From positions 56,004 through 120,003 of the forward strand of contig JAEZJF010000032.1 of NCBI GenBank assembly GCA_023415825.1: DNA of 64,000 nt, in the 5' to 3' direction. Positions 16,530 through 25,468 of the stretch are shown here, piece after piece (the first letter of the stretch is position 1; every line of letters starts with the position of its first letter). The notes beneath the pieces were generated by a model. It worked only from the letters and a program-made list of their open reading frames with translations, was not told the origin of the DNA and ran no database searches. A program made the position numbers and the translations under genes. The stretch comes from Bacillota bacterium (GTDB lineage: Bacteria; Bacillota; Clostridia; DSM-8532).

Positions 16530-17042
16530 CTATCCATTTTCGCGTTCTTTCCTGCGCTTGATAATTAATAAGTAAACACCGGCAACAAGCGCAGTTATAA
16601 GAGTTAGAACAGTTCCGGCTATTATCTTAATGACACTGATTTCTTTTTTTACATAATTGCCGCGCTGAATTATCTTAACAACATCTGCATGAATGTCCAT
16701 ATCCCCTCCATGAAAAGAGCAGGCACGGTTAAAAGTACCACTTGCATAAACAATATCCCCTATATGCTTGTAGTCGCCGAAAAGGGCTATTTTACCGGCA
16801 TCTTGAATGGTCATCCATATCCCAAGCGCACTTGTCCGATCATTTATATTAACCCAGGCAAATTTACCTCTTTCAAGCACTTCACCAATGGCCTCACCTT
16901 GTACTGACAAGGTTTTCCCGTCAAATTCTCTTCCCTTTTCAATCAGGTCATTCAAGGTTATGTTATCCTGAGCGCCGCTTATACATGGGACTGTAATAAA
17001 AACCAGTATAATAAGCGCTGCACCCGTTATGATTTTGTACAT
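16530..17042 (-). CDS. signal-peptide protein with OB-fold-like region and C-terminal membrane anchor, function unknown
   Basis: This 170-residue protein begins with a signal-like hydrophobic segment (residues about 5-23, ending SGA). A beta-rich central domain follows (DGKTLSVQGEAIGEV, GKFAWVNINDRTSALGIWM, YASGTFNRAC) whose strand pattern suggests an OB fold. A membrane helix at about 140-162 and a basic tail (IIKRRKERENG) close it. It is probably anchored outside the membrane. The gene overlaps the trkH 3' end by 16 nt, so it is translated with the potassium transporter and may be an accessory subunit. I do not recognise the family. Confidence 0.75.
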   Translation of the reverse strand: MYKIITGAALIILVFITVPCISGAQDNITLNDLIEKGREFDGKTLSVQGEAIGEVLERGKFAWVNINDRTSALGIWMTIQDAGKIALFGDYKHIGDIVYASGTFNRACSFHGGDMDIHADVVKIIQRGNYVKKEISVIKIIAGTVLTLITALVAGVYLLIIKRRKERENG

Positions 17043-18565
17043 AGTTTTTTAATACCTCCAATGAAATAACCAATCAATGCAAATACTGAAAGGAATTCAA
17101 GTCTGGCCAGGTACATAGCAACGATATAGTATATTTTCATCAATACCGGCATTGAAGCAGAGGCAACTCCGATAGACAATCCGACATTACCCGTGACTGA
17201 GGCGGATTCAAAAGCTGCGCTCAGCAACGGATAGCCATAAAATGCTCCTAATGCCGTACCTATGGCAAATATCACAATATAACATAAGATAATCAACGAA
17301 GAAGCTCTGACCAATCCGTCGGAAAGAATCTGTTCCTTGATATAGTGAAATTTGTTCACTGTAACTTGCCTTTCAGGCGATAATAATTTTCGGATATCCG
17401 CCAACAACCCCTTAAAAGCGATACCTACTCTCAATCCTTTAAAACCACCGGCTGTTGAACATGCCGATCCTCCAATAAGCATTACAATGATCAAAATCAA
17501 AACACCAAAATCTCCCCATTCCAGTGCAAACTGTCTTGCATACAGGGTTCCAAGCCCTGTTGTTGTATGGGCCGAAAGCACATGATAAATAACCTTTCTG
17601 AAGACCGATATTGAATCCTGATATATATTTAGCTTAGTGAGCCCTATAACAGCAAATACACTTGCAGCAAAGACTGTTATGAAAAAGCTCTGTGTTTCAA
17701 TATTTTTTCTTAGCTCCTTCCTGTTTCCCTGCCACACAGCATAATGCAGTCCAAAATTTAGTGAGCCCAAGACAAAGAATATCATTGTTACTATCTCATA
17801 TGAAAAACTATGATAATAAAGAGCATTCTGATACATGGGAGCAAAACCTCCGGTACTCCAGGAGGATTCAAACATAAATAATCCATGGAGAAAAGCATTC
17901 AGAGGTTCAAGACCAATCAGAATTCCGTTAATCCACAAAGCTATTGTGCCTACGACCAGATATATCATGCTTATCTTCCATATGATTCTGGCTGTTCCCT
18001 TAACATTCGGAACCAGTTCAATATCTTTTGCTTCACCAACATAAATCTTGTATGCCCCGCCGGTTTCCCTGAATAGAAAAGTTAAGGCAAATACTACCAT
18101 CCCCTGGCCACCTATGAAGGTAAGCAAATGCCTCCACATGTTTAAGCCAACGGAAATATGATCAAGGTCCTGTATCATTACAATACCGGTGGTTGTAAAG
18201 CCGCTCATTACATCGAAGCATGAATCAAGAAACGATTTTAAATGTCCGCTGAGCCAATATGGAACCGCGCACAGAACCATCAGCATAATCCATGAAAGTG
18301 ATGCAATTGCAAAACCATGTTTCCATTGAATGCTGAACTTTTCTCTCTTTATTTTTCTTCCATTTAAAATCATTAGAAAACCAATGATAAATGCGATGTT
18401 GATTGATATAATAAAATCAAACAGAGCATTCCATTCACCAAGAAGCAAGGATGTGAGGATTGGTATAAGCATAAGAAATGCTGTTCCAAGTATGATATAG
18501 CCGGTATAGTAACTAATTATGTAAATGCCGGTTGAAGCAGTCTTCACGGTCCTCACAATACTCAC
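17027..18565 (-). CDS. trkH: TrkH/KtrB-type potassium transporter membrane subunit (GTG start)
   Basis: This 512-residue polytopic protein has four pore repeats. Selectivity-filter segments are visible as SGFTTTGIVM, SSWSTGGFAP, SAHTTTGLGT and ASVTGNVGLSIG, one glycine-containing filter each. It takes up K+ driven by the membrane potential or Na+, gated by cytoplasmic RCK proteins. The start codon is GTG at 18565, overlapping the TGA of the 34-codon ORF (GTGA), so translation is probably coupled. Four RCK proteins are encoded upstream and a membrane-anchored protein downstream. TrkH and KtrB cannot be fully distinguished here. Confidence 0.93.
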   Translation of the reverse strand: MSIVRTVKTASTGIYIISYYTGYIILGTAFLMLIPILTSLLLGEWNALFDFIISINIAFIIGFLMILNGRKIKREKFSIQWKHGFAIASLSWIMLMVLCAVPYWLSGHLKSFLDSCFDVMSGFTTTGIVMIQDLDHISVGLNMWRHLLTFIGGQGMVVFALTFLFRETGGAYKIYVGEAKDIELVPNVKGTARIIWKISMIYLVVGTIALWINGILIGLEPLNAFLHGLFMFESSWSTGGFAPMYQNALYYHSFSYEIVTMIFFVLGSLNFGLHYAVWQGNRKELRKNIETQSFFITVFAASVFAVIGLTKLNIYQDSISVFRKVIYHVLSAHTTTGLGTLYARQFALEWGDFGVLILIIVMLIGGSACSTAGGFKGLRVGIAFKGLLADIRKLLSPERQVTVNKFHYIKEQILSDGLVRASSLIILCYIVIFAIGTALGAFYGYPLLSAAFESASVTGNVGLSIGVASASMPVLMKIYYIVAMYLARLEFLSVFALIGYFIGGIKKLCTKS

Positions 18566-18666
18566 CCCATTATGATAAAACTGATGGCCAAAAGTACTCC
18601 AAGTAAAATTGCGGTTGACAGCAATTCCACAGCAAGTCCCTTAAGATTTTTTATGGTTTCTTTCAT
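18562..18666 (-). CDS. 34-residue single-span membrane protein between trkA and trkH
   Basis: A short frame starts at ATG 18666 with TTGGAGG eight bases upstream and ends at TGA 18562-18564. It encodes a basic/amphipathic N terminus (MKETIKNLKGLAVELL) and one hydrophobic helix (about residues 16-33) ending IIMG. It overlaps the last 26 nt of the upstream RCK gene, and its stop overlaps the trkH GTG. The strong ribosome-binding site, membrane helix and coupling at both ends argue that it is real. By analogy with KdpF, a small peptide that stabilises the Kdp pump, it may be a TrkH accessory subunit; that is inference only. Confidence 0.72.
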   Translation of the reverse strand: MKETIKNLKGLAVELLSTAILLGVLLAISFIIMG

Positions 18667-19339
18667 TTGGCTTACCTCCAATAGACCGGTTCAACCGTTT
18701 TCTGAATTCAGGCATGACATGAGAATTGAGGACGACTAAAACCCTATCCCCATTAACAATCTTGGTATTTCCTCTGGGATAAACCACCTGGTTCTCACGC
18801 AGAATCGAGACAATGACACATTCATCAGGAAGTTCCAGTTCTTTAACATGTTTGTCACACCAAATACTATCTGAATTAACTACTGTTTCAGCAAGAATCA
18901 TGGCTCCCCGCTCAAATGTTTGAACTATTTTAACATTATCTTTTTCAAACTCCCATTCAATAAGGTTTGCAATGACCTCGGTGCTGCAGACGGTCTTATC
19001 CACTCCAAGAGCTTTAAACATATGGATATTCTTCGGATTGTTTATTCGTGCTATGGTTTTTTTAACATTGAACTGCACCTTCGCTATCTGACAGATTACC
19101 AGATTCTCTTCGTCAGATCCTGTTACGGCAGCAACTATCTCAGCTTCCTCAATACCTGCATCACTGAGAACATCCGTATCGGTTCCGTCTCCGAATATGA
19201 TGTCGGCATTAAGATCATCAGCAATTTCACTGCAGGTCCCTTGGTCCAGTTCAATGAGGGTTACCTTCTGATTTCTTTCTTTCAAGGTTTTTAGAAGGTA
19301 GTATCCTATCTTTCCACCTCCAACTATGAGCGATTTCAT
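18641..19339 (-). CDS. trkA: TrkA-type RCK protein (RCK_N + RCK_C)
   Basis: This 232-residue cytoplasmic regulator has an N-terminal Rossmann RCK domain with an intact nucleotide motif (IVGGGKIGYYL), an acidic residue ending strand 2 (LIELD) and GDGTD, and a C-terminal RCK_C domain (about 140-215) that may bind a second ligand. Such proteins gate TrkH/KtrB according to bound nucleotide; in several Firmicutes RCK_C domains bind c-di-AMP. The start overlaps the previous stop by 1 nt (TAATG). It is the fourth RCK gene of the operon and the closest to trkH. Confidence 0.93.
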   Translation of the reverse strand: MKSLIVGGGKIGYYLLKTLKERNQKVTLIELDQGTCSEIADDLNADIIFGDGTDTDVLSDAGIEEAEIVAAVTGSDEENLVICQIAKVQFNVKKTIARINNPKNIHMFKALGVDKTVCSTEVIANLIEWEFEKDNVKIVQTFERGAMILAETVVNSDSIWCDKHVKELELPDECVIVSILRENQVVYPRGNTKIVNGDRVLVVLNSHVMPEFRKRLNRSIGGKPNERNHKKS

Positions 19340-19785
19340 TATGGCATCTCCTTTACAAAAGAAGTGAGCACTGTTTCCTTCTTATCGTTATCTGTTATCC
19401 GTTTCTTTATGATCTGTGCCCCCAGCCATGTTGGACTTATGGTTTCAATTCCGAGTTTCTCATAAATCTTTTCTCTGTTGGGAAAGCAGACCCTCGCGAT
19501 TATCCTTGGAACATGGTAGATTTTTTGGGCAATCAGCGCACAGGTAATATTGATGTTATCACTTGGGGTCATTGCGAGAAATACATTTGCATTCTCAATC
19601 CCGGCATCCAGCAGGATATCATTATCAAATTCTATACCTCTTATTTTTCGTCCATTAAAGCCGCTGCCCAGAACATCCAGTCTTTCTTTATTCCGATCAA
19701 TTATGACAATGTCATGGCCCTCATCTGACAACTCCTTTGCCAGCGTGCTCCCCAACCGCCCGCAGCCGATTATTACAACATACAT
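19339..19785 (-). CDS. TrkA-type RCK protein, N domain only
   Basis: This 148-residue protein has a single RCK_N Rossmann domain with a canonical GxGxxG (IIGCGRLGSTLAKEL), IIDRN at the end of strand 2 and a FLAMTPSDNINI segment. There is no RCK_C domain. It precedes the two-domain RCK protein with a 1-nt overlap. The gene pair N-only then N+C occurs twice in this operon. It probably forms part of a hetero-oligomeric gating ring with the neighbouring RCK proteins, which is inference from gene order. Confidence 0.9.
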   Translation of the reverse strand: MYVVIIGCGRLGSTLAKELSDEGHDIVIIDRNKERLDVLGSGFNGRKIRGIEFDNDILLDAGIENANVFLAMTPSDNINITCALIAQKIYHVPRIIARVCFPNREKIYEKLGIETISPTWLGAQIIKKRITDNDKKETVLTSFVKEMP

Positions 19786-19801
19786 ACTGTCACCTCATTT
19801 T

Positions 19802-20470
19802 TTAAAAGTCAGTCCTTCCGGAGATTTGCTTTATGATATCCTTTTGAATTTCAGGCGGTGATAGCACAATCAACTTGTCATCAGCCTGAATGATTGTCCT
19901 GCCTCGTGGTATGAAGCTGTCGACACCACGGATAATACAGCCAATTATTGCTTCTTCGGGAAATTTAATATCAGACAGTGCTTTACCGATGACAGGAAAA
20001 TGGTCGCGAACCATGATCTCCATGACAACTACCTTGCCCTGTTCTATGGGGATATAATTCGATATTTCATCCATTGCCGCCATTTGCTCAATAATTCCGG
20101 CAACAATGTAGGTTGCACTGAGTGCCGAATTAATTCCCAACTTTCTAAACACTTCAACATTCTTTGGATTATTGACTGTTGCAAAAGCTCTTTTCACTCC
20201 ATAAACCTTTTTTGCGATTTGACAAATAACAAGATTATCAGCGTCCTTCGGAGTCATTGTAATAATTATTTTAGCTTTATGTATATCAGCTTCTTCAAGA
20301 ATATCAAGCTTGCTTCCGTCTCCGCAAATAACAGGAATGTCATGTGTCCGAGATAAATACTTGCAGTAATCCTCATTATCATGAACAATAGTGACTCGAT
20401 GTCCTTTAGAAAGAAGAGACCGTGCAAGAAAGTCAACCTTCTTTCGTCCCCCGACAATTAATATGTTCAT
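19802..20470 (-). CDS. TrkA-type RCK protein (RCK_N + RCK_C) with degenerate glycine motif
   Basis: This 222-residue two-domain RCK protein has a changed nucleotide-binding loop: where its relatives here have GxGxxG, it reads VGGRKKVDFLA, losing two of the three glycines and gaining bulky or charged residues. ATP/NAD(H) binding may be lost or altered. The rest of the N domain (CGDGSKLDI, TMTPKDADN) and the RCK_C domain (about 135-215) look intact. The start overlaps the upstream RCK stop (ATGA). It may act as a structural or ligand-sensing partner of the 145-residue protein. Confidence 0.9.
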   Translation of the reverse strand: MNILIVGGRKKVDFLARSLLSKGHRVTIVHDNEDYCKYLSRTHDIPVICGDGSKLDILEEADIHKAKIIITMTPKDADNLVICQIAKKVYGVKRAFATVNNPKNVEVFRKLGINSALSATYIVAGIIEQMAAMDEISNYIPIEQGKVVVMEIMVRDHFPVIGKALSDIKFPEEAIIGCIIRGVDSFIPRGRTIIQADDKLIVLSPPEIQKDIIKQISGRTDF

Positions 20471-20904
20471 CTAGCAACCTCCGGATCGGGCTGTGATAAC
20501 ACATTCTCGAACTCCTTCATTGAGAGCTTTGCCGGATAGATGGTGTTAATGTTGAATTCATGATAAACACTTTGCTTGTCCGTATCATACAGCCTGGATA
20601 TTACTTTTGGTACATGAAAAATGGCACTTGCTATTTCCGAGATCATAATATTAGCATTATCATCATTTGTAGCGGCTACTACCATATCAGCCCTGTCAAT
20701 ACCAACTCTCTCCAAAACATCAATATCAGTTGCATCTCCCTCTATAAACAATCCTTTATAATTATTGGAAAGCTTCTTGAACGATAATTCACTTATATCG
20801 ACAACGGCGACTTTATCACCTTGGGATGAAAGCATAGAGGCAATGCTCATTCCCATCCTGCCACATCCCGCAACGATGATGTAATCGGTTTTCTTCTTAG
20901 CCAT
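20467..20904 (-). CDS. TrkA-type RCK protein, N domain only, first gene of the K+ operon
   Basis: This 145-residue RCK_N protein has an intact VAGCGRMGMSIA motif and VVDIS after strand 2, and lacks RCK_C. AGGAGGTGATGATTT precedes the ATG, a strong ribosome-binding site. It is the first gene of an operon with three further RCK genes, the 34-codon ORF, trkH and the OB-fold-like gene. An AT-rich gap with a TATAGTATATATT stretch lies upstream, but I cannot define the promoter with confidence. I found no c-di-AMP riboswitch there. Confidence 0.9.
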   Translation of the reverse strand: MAKKKTDYIIVAGCGRMGMSIASMLSSQGDKVAVVDISELSFKKLSNNYKGLFIEGDATDIDVLERVGIDRADMVVAATNDDNANIMISEIASAIFHVPKVISRLYDTDKQSVYHEFNINTIYPAKLSMKEFENVLSQPDPEVAR

Positions 20905-21036
20905 AAATCATCACCTCCTTGTTTGATCTAATCAGAATATATACTATAGGCCCATAAATCCGGTGTTAAGAATGGTCACGAAATATAAGCATCTAATTAA
21001 GAAAATCGAAATCGTATAAAAATTTTGTTAAGAAAG

Positions 21037-21064
21037 CGAAAAAAAAGAACCCTTATGCGGGTTC
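21037..21064 (-). terminator. terminator after kdpE-like gene
   Basis: A perfect 6-bp stem GAACCC/GGGTTC with loop TTATGC (21047-21064) is followed in the minus direction by TTTTTTTT. It lies 17 nt beyond the regulator stop and separates it from the RCK/trkH operon. Confidence 0.88.
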
Positions 21065-21080
21065 CAGAATTTTAAAGTGT

Positions 21081-21782
21081 TTACTGATCAATTAGCCGAT
21101 AACCGACTCCAACCTCAGTAATAATATATTTTGGTTGTGCAGGATCTTTTTCAATCTTTCTTCTAATATTGGCCATGAAAACCCGTAACGATTGGGTATC
21201 ATTTCCGCTGTAGCTTCCCCAGATCTCGTTTATGATGAATTTATGTGTAAGCACTTTTCCCGGGTATTTGGCAAAAATCAACATAAGCTTGTATTCAATA
21301 GGTGTAAGGTGTATTTCATCATTATGCAGAAAAACACGCCGTTTCTCAAAATCTATTACCAAATCCCCAATTGTAAATATCCCTGATTGATTACATTCTG
21401 GTGTATTTTCTGTGCTTCTGTGCCTTAAGGCTACCCTGATCCGCGCTGAGAGCTCTACTACGCTAAAGGGCTTTGTAAGGTAATCGTCAGCCCCATTATC
21501 TAAAGCTTCAACTTTTTGATTATCTTTATCCCTGGCAGAAACAACGATAATCGCTGCTTTTGTTAATGGTCTCACCGCCGCAATGACCTCCAATCCGTCA
21601 ATGTCAGGTAATCCCAGATCAATAATAATAATATCCGGATTATGCGATGAAACGAGAGATATGGCGGATAAGCCATTATGTACATCAATGCATCTATAAC
21701 CCTGAGCTTCAAGAGACACACATATAAATTTACGGATTGGTTTATCATCTTCAACTACCAGTATCAAGGGTTTACTATCCAT
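21081..21782 (-). CDS. kdpE: KdpE-like OmpR-family response regulator
   Basis: This 233-residue protein has a receiver domain (EDDKPIRKF acidic pair; phosphoacceptor Asp in IIIDLGLPDIDG; Lys in LTKPFSVVE) and a C-terminal winged-helix DNA-binding domain (LTPIEYKLM, SLRVFMANIRRKIE, TEVGVGYRL). It follows the sensor kinase with a 4-nt gap. KdpE normally activates the Kdp ATPase operon; no kdpFABC is present here, and the adjacent Trk operon is the likely target. Confidence 0.92.
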   Translation of the reverse strand: MDSKPLILVVEDDKPIRKFICVSLEAQGYRCIDVHNGLSAISLVSSHNPDIIIIDLGLPDIDGLEVIAAVRPLTKAAIIVVSARDKDNQKVEALDNGADDYLTKPFSVVELSARIRVALRHRSTENTPECNQSGIFTIGDLVIDFEKRRVFLHNDEIHLTPIEYKLMLIFAKYPGKVLTHKFIINEIWGSYSGNDTQSLRVFMANIRRKIEKDPAQPKYIITEVGVGYRLIDQ

Positions 21783-21786
21783 ACAC

Positions 21787-23349
21787 TTACTCCTTTAATG
21801 GCAACACAAATTTAAATGTTGCTCCGCCGCTATCATTGTTATATGCTTCAATATCACCGCCATGAGCAGTAATAATGGATTTGCAGATGGCCAGTCCAAG
21901 ACCTGTACCTCGCCTACCCCCCTCATGGGTCTGAACGGTGAAAAACCTATTAAATAAAGATGTAATCGCATCCTCCGGAAAACCTCCGCCATTGTCGGAT
22001 ACTTCGAAAACGACATGTTCACCTTCAACTCTGATGTTAATATCAATTGTCGAATTTGTCGGCGTGTATCGGACCGCATTGTCAATCAGATTAGCCAGAA
22101 CTTGCTCAATTAACGCTCCATTCATAGGCAGCATAATTAATTCATCGGGCATGTTAATATTAATAACATGGTTTTCTGCCAGTTTTTTAAATCGCGACAC
22201 AACCCCGGCGACAATCTCTTCAACGGCTTCCATGCTTTTTTTAATCTCTATCCGTCCTTCATCAATTCGAGTCATGCTTAATATGTTTTCAACAGAATGA
22301 ATGAGCCAACTAGCGTCCTCATAAACGTTCAGCAAAAGCTCTCTTCTCGTTGGCCGATCCAGTTTTTCGTCATTTTCCAGAATGGTACCCGTTGCCCCTA
22401 AAATATCTGTCAAAGGCGTTCGCAGATCATGGGATATTGAACGGAGAAGATTTGAGCGAAGCCTTTCGCGTTCAACGTCTATCTTTGATTTTTGTTGTTT
22501 TTCCGATAACCGTTCCCGCTCTATCGCAAAGGCGATTTGAGTTGCAACAGTTTCCAGAAGCTCCTTTTGCTCATCATTAAGCAGATTATTGTTGAAGCAA
22601 TCAATACCGATAACGCCAAGCATGCCGCTTTGACCTTTTATCGGAAGATAATAAGCAGAACTATCTGAGAAAACGGGTGTACCAGCTCCACCAGGTATTC
22701 CGGTTTTAAAAGTTTCAGTGATTGCCTGCAGTTCATTGAAAGATTTGAAAATATCTGTGCGCTCGTCATCCCTAAATGAATAGATTCTTGGTTCGTCAAG
22801 GCCATCATTCTCACCTATGACAGCAATAACGACAGAACGGTTAAAAAGTTTGACAATATCCCTGCCTGCTATCTCAGCAATTTGAAAGACACTTCGAACC
22901 TTTAACAGGCTTTTGCTGATTTGGTAGAGTGTTTGTGCCCTGATCTCACGAAGTGAAGTTTTGTAAGTTTCATTTTTATAACGGGTTGTCAAAGTGGCGG
23001 CTATAATGGCAACAATGAGCATGATGATAAAAGTTACCGGGTATTCCGGTGAATACGCAGCAAAAGTATAATACGGTTCGGTGAAGAAGAAATTAAACGT
23101 CAGCACCCCTATAGCCGACGCAATTATACCATAAACATATCCATCCGTTTGAGTGGATACTACAAGAACTCCCAATATATAAGCCATGATAATGTTGGAT
23201 TCATGAAAACCGATATATCGAAATAGAAACGAAAGCAAGGTAGCTAAAATCATTGTACCTAAAACTATTCCAAAATTCTTTATAAGGCTTATGTAATCAA
23301 GCTTGCGCTTCGATTGACACAAATGGTCAATTATTACACTTCTTCTCAT
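21787..23349 (-). CDS. short KdpD-like sensor histidine kinase (no Usp/KdpD N domain)
   Basis: This 520-residue kinase starts with about 30 cytoplasmic residues, then a four-helix DUF4118 membrane module (about 28-120, with NFFFTEPYYTF typical of KdpD), a GAF-like domain (about 150-290), a HisKA domain with the phosphorylated His in SISHDLRTPLTD, and an ATP-binding domain (NLIDNAVRY, DNGGGF, GTGLGL). Full KdpD has about 900 residues and a large N-terminal KdpD/Usp region; that region is absent here and no frame for it is visible upstream. The protein pairs with the KdpE-like regulator and probably senses potassium or turgor for the adjacent Trk operon. Confidence 0.9.
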   Translation of the reverse strand: MRRSVIIDHLCQSKRKLDYISLIKNFGIVLGTMILATLLSFLFRYIGFHESNIIMAYILGVLVVSTQTDGYVYGIIASAIGVLTFNFFFTEPYYTFAAYSPEYPVTFIIMLIVAIIAATLTTRYKNETYKTSLREIRAQTLYQISKSLLKVRSVFQIAEIAGRDIVKLFNRSVVIAVIGENDGLDEPRIYSFRDDERTDIFKSFNELQAITETFKTGIPGGAGTPVFSDSSAYYLPIKGQSGMLGVIGIDCFNNNLLNDEQKELLETVATQIAFAIERERLSEKQQKSKIDVERERLRSNLLRSISHDLRTPLTDILGATGTILENDEKLDRPTRRELLLNVYEDASWLIHSVENILSMTRIDEGRIEIKKSMEAVEEIVAGVVSRFKKLAENHVININMPDELIMLPMNGALIEQVLANLIDNAVRYTPTNSTIDINIRVEGEHVVFEVSDNGGGFPEDAITSLFNRFFTVQTHEGGRRGTGLGLAICKSIITAHGGDIEAYNNDSGGATFKFVLPLKE

Positions 23350-23523
23350 TTATTTTATCACCGAATTCATTATACTACAAAATGAGCAACGTTTAATTAG
23401 AGTTGCAAATATGATTTTTAAAGATGTCATTTAGCTATATTGTCAAGGCTCATATAAATTTTTCAGATTTTTTGTTTTTATATGATGATAATAAGAATCA
23501 TGATGAAATTTGCACATTTAAAG

Positions 23524-23552
23524 TTGTTTCATTATGCTTTATTATGTATAAT
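23524..23552 (+). promoter_or_regulatory. predicted promoter of the first YesM/YesN pair
   Basis: TTGTTT (23524-23529) and a consensus TATAAT (23547-23552) are separated by 17 nt on the plus strand, about 60 nt before the likely kinase start. The remainder of the gap from 23350 is AT-rich without other features. Confidence 0.6.
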
Positions 23553-23614
23553 ATTTATATCTTATACTTCCTTTGCAGCAATATGGATTATGTTTTGTCA
23601 CATATGGTATCCGC

Positions 23615-25468
23615 ATGATAAATTTCATCCGTAGAATGAAACTAAAGAACAAAATATTTATTTTTAATGTCATAAATGTGTTTATCGTTATTATGATCTA
23701 TTCACAGCTTCTTTTGGGCTATGTTTCTAATCAGTACACAAAAACCTTTACGTCAAATTCTTCGGAAATGCTGGTTCAAGTTGCCAACTATCTGGATGTA
23801 AAGTTGAAGGGAATCCTAGGCAGAATTAATACCATGATGCTGAACAATTCCTTTGATACCTCCATGAAAAACTTTCTGTTCAATGAGGAATCCTACTATG
23901 AGGCAGTAGCAATGTCTGAGTTTTCGAGTTTGTTCTCTGAGCTGAGAACCTCGGACCAGTTTATTGCATCCATCTATTTATACACCCCCAAAGGCAGTTT
24001 CTTTGACCTGTCAATGCCCACCAATCACAATGATTTCGACTTTTTGCAAACTAACCTGTACAAGAGAATAAATGCAAAGCCCCTTTCTTCCATATACTGG
24101 GGAGACAGGGGTTCTGATGAGATTTATCTAAGTAAAAAACAGGTAATACCTCTTGTATACCGCTTCTTTCTGGACGGATATAACGGAGATATACTAATCG
24201 TAATCAATCTGGACGAACAGGAAATGTTCGATTACCTTGCCGGAATCCGCTCCGCTGAGGGCAATTGGATGTTCATTCTGGACAACAACGGCAAGGAAGT
24301 TGTTACAAACAATCATTCAGCGATAGGAGCGCTATTAAAAGATGCTGCTATTATGAACGGAATTACCTCAGAAAACAGCGGAAGCGCTACACTGGATAAT
24401 GACTATTCGAAGAATTTCATTGCGCATCAGTCTACACGGGTAGCCCCCTGGAAGATTGTCAGCATCAAATCCGATAAAGAACTTCAGGGCAAGCTCTACG
24501 ATATGAGGCTTTACACTTTCTCTCTTATGGCGGTCGGAGTAGTTATATCCCTTCTTTTAGGAGTAGCTCTTTCTGGTACACTTACAAAGCCGCTGGCACT
24601 CCTTCAGAATACAATAAAGAAAGTAACCAATCGAAGATTCGAAGCAAGGTTTATTTATCCCTTCGATGATGAAGTAGGACAATTGGGTAAAAGCTTTAAT
24701 TATATGCTGGACGAAATCAACGAACTGGTCGAAAAGCTTAATGGTACTATCAGCCAGCTTCGTGAAGAAAAGGAAAGGGTAAGGATAGAGCAGCTTTTAA
24801 AAAGGCGTGCCGAGTTAAAAGCATTGCAGTCGCAGATTAATCCCCATTTTCTTTACAATACGCTTGATTCCATCAACTGGCTGGCTGCTAATATTGAGGC
24901 ACACGACATAAGCCGTATGACTACATCACTTGCCACATTATTCCGCAATGGGTTGAATCAGGGTTCAGAAATTATATCCCTAGAAGACGAGCTGAATCAC
25001 GTGTCCAGTTATCTGGCCATTCAAAAAATCAGGTACGGGGAAAAGTTCGACTACGTCATACATAGCGAGGAAAGCTTGCTCCAGCTGTATACCATCAAGT
25101 TGATTTTACAGCCCATCGCAGAAAATGCCATCTACCACGGAATAAAATTGAAGAACGCACCGGGAAAAATAGATATTACAGCAATGCTTGTCGGCGACGC
25201 CATTGAAGTTGTCGTAATGGATGATGGAGTTGGAATGGACCGATTGAAGTTGAATTTGATCAACAATAGATTGAAAAACAATATTGTAATTGGTAAGAGC
25301 GGCTATGGCATATACAATGTCAATGAACGGATAAAGCTGTATTTTGGAGAAAAGTACGGTCTCGAATACTCTAGTGAACCCGGGCATTGGACGAAAGCTA
25401 AAATCCTGCTACCGATTATAAACAGCGAGGAAGTGGAAACCTATGAACAGTATCCTTGTCGTGGATGA
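23615..25468 (+). CDS. YesM/LytS-type sensor histidine kinase
   Basis: This protein of about 617 residues has a membrane helix near the N terminus, a large extracellular sensor region of about 250 residues (dCache-like), a second membrane helix, and a HAMP domain. The His_kinase segment has its phosphorylated His in QINPHFLYNTLD, and an ATPase domain has ENAIYHG and DDGVGM. YesM kinases sense carbohydrates or their binding proteins. The start is uncertain: ATG 23615 has only a weak site, and a TTG at 23573 has none. The 3' end overlaps the regulator gene by 26 nt. The most likely target is the converging sugar importer operon at 27050-31769. Confidence 0.9.
   Translation: MINFIRRMKLKNKIFIFNVINVFIVIMIYSQLLLGYVSNQYTKTFTSNSSEMLVQVANYLDVKLKGILGRINTMMLNNSFDTSMKNFLFNEESYYEAVAMSEFSSLFSELRTSDQFIASIYLYTPKGSFFDLSMPTNHNDFDFLQTNLYKRINAKPLSSIYWGDRGSDEIYLSKKQVIPLVYRFFLDGYNGDILIVINLDEQEMFDYLAGIRSAEGNWMFILDNNGKEVVTNNHSAIGALLKDAAIMNGITSENSGSATLDNDYSKNFIAHQSTRVAPWKIVSIKSDKELQGKLYDMRLYTFSLMAVGVVISLLLGVALSGTLTKPLALLQNTIKKVTNRRFEARFIYPFDDEVGQLGKSFNYMLDEINELVEKLNGTISQLREEKERVRIEQLLKRRAELKALQSQINPHFLYNTLDSINWLAANIEAHDISRMTTSLATLFRNGLNQGSEIISLEDELNHVSSYLAIQKIRYGEKFDYVIHSEESLLQLYTIKLILQPIAENAIYHGIKLKNAPGKIDITAMLVGDAIEVVVMDDGVGMDRLKLNLINNRLKNNIVIGKSGYGIYNVNERIKLYFGEKYGLEYSSEPGHWTKAKILLPIINSEEVETYEQYPCRG

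Noticed and set aside
20905..21036. c-di-AMP (ydaO) riboswitch before the RCK/TrkH operon
   Set aside because: The interval is only about 130 nt, AT-rich, and lacks the conserved ydaO blocks.
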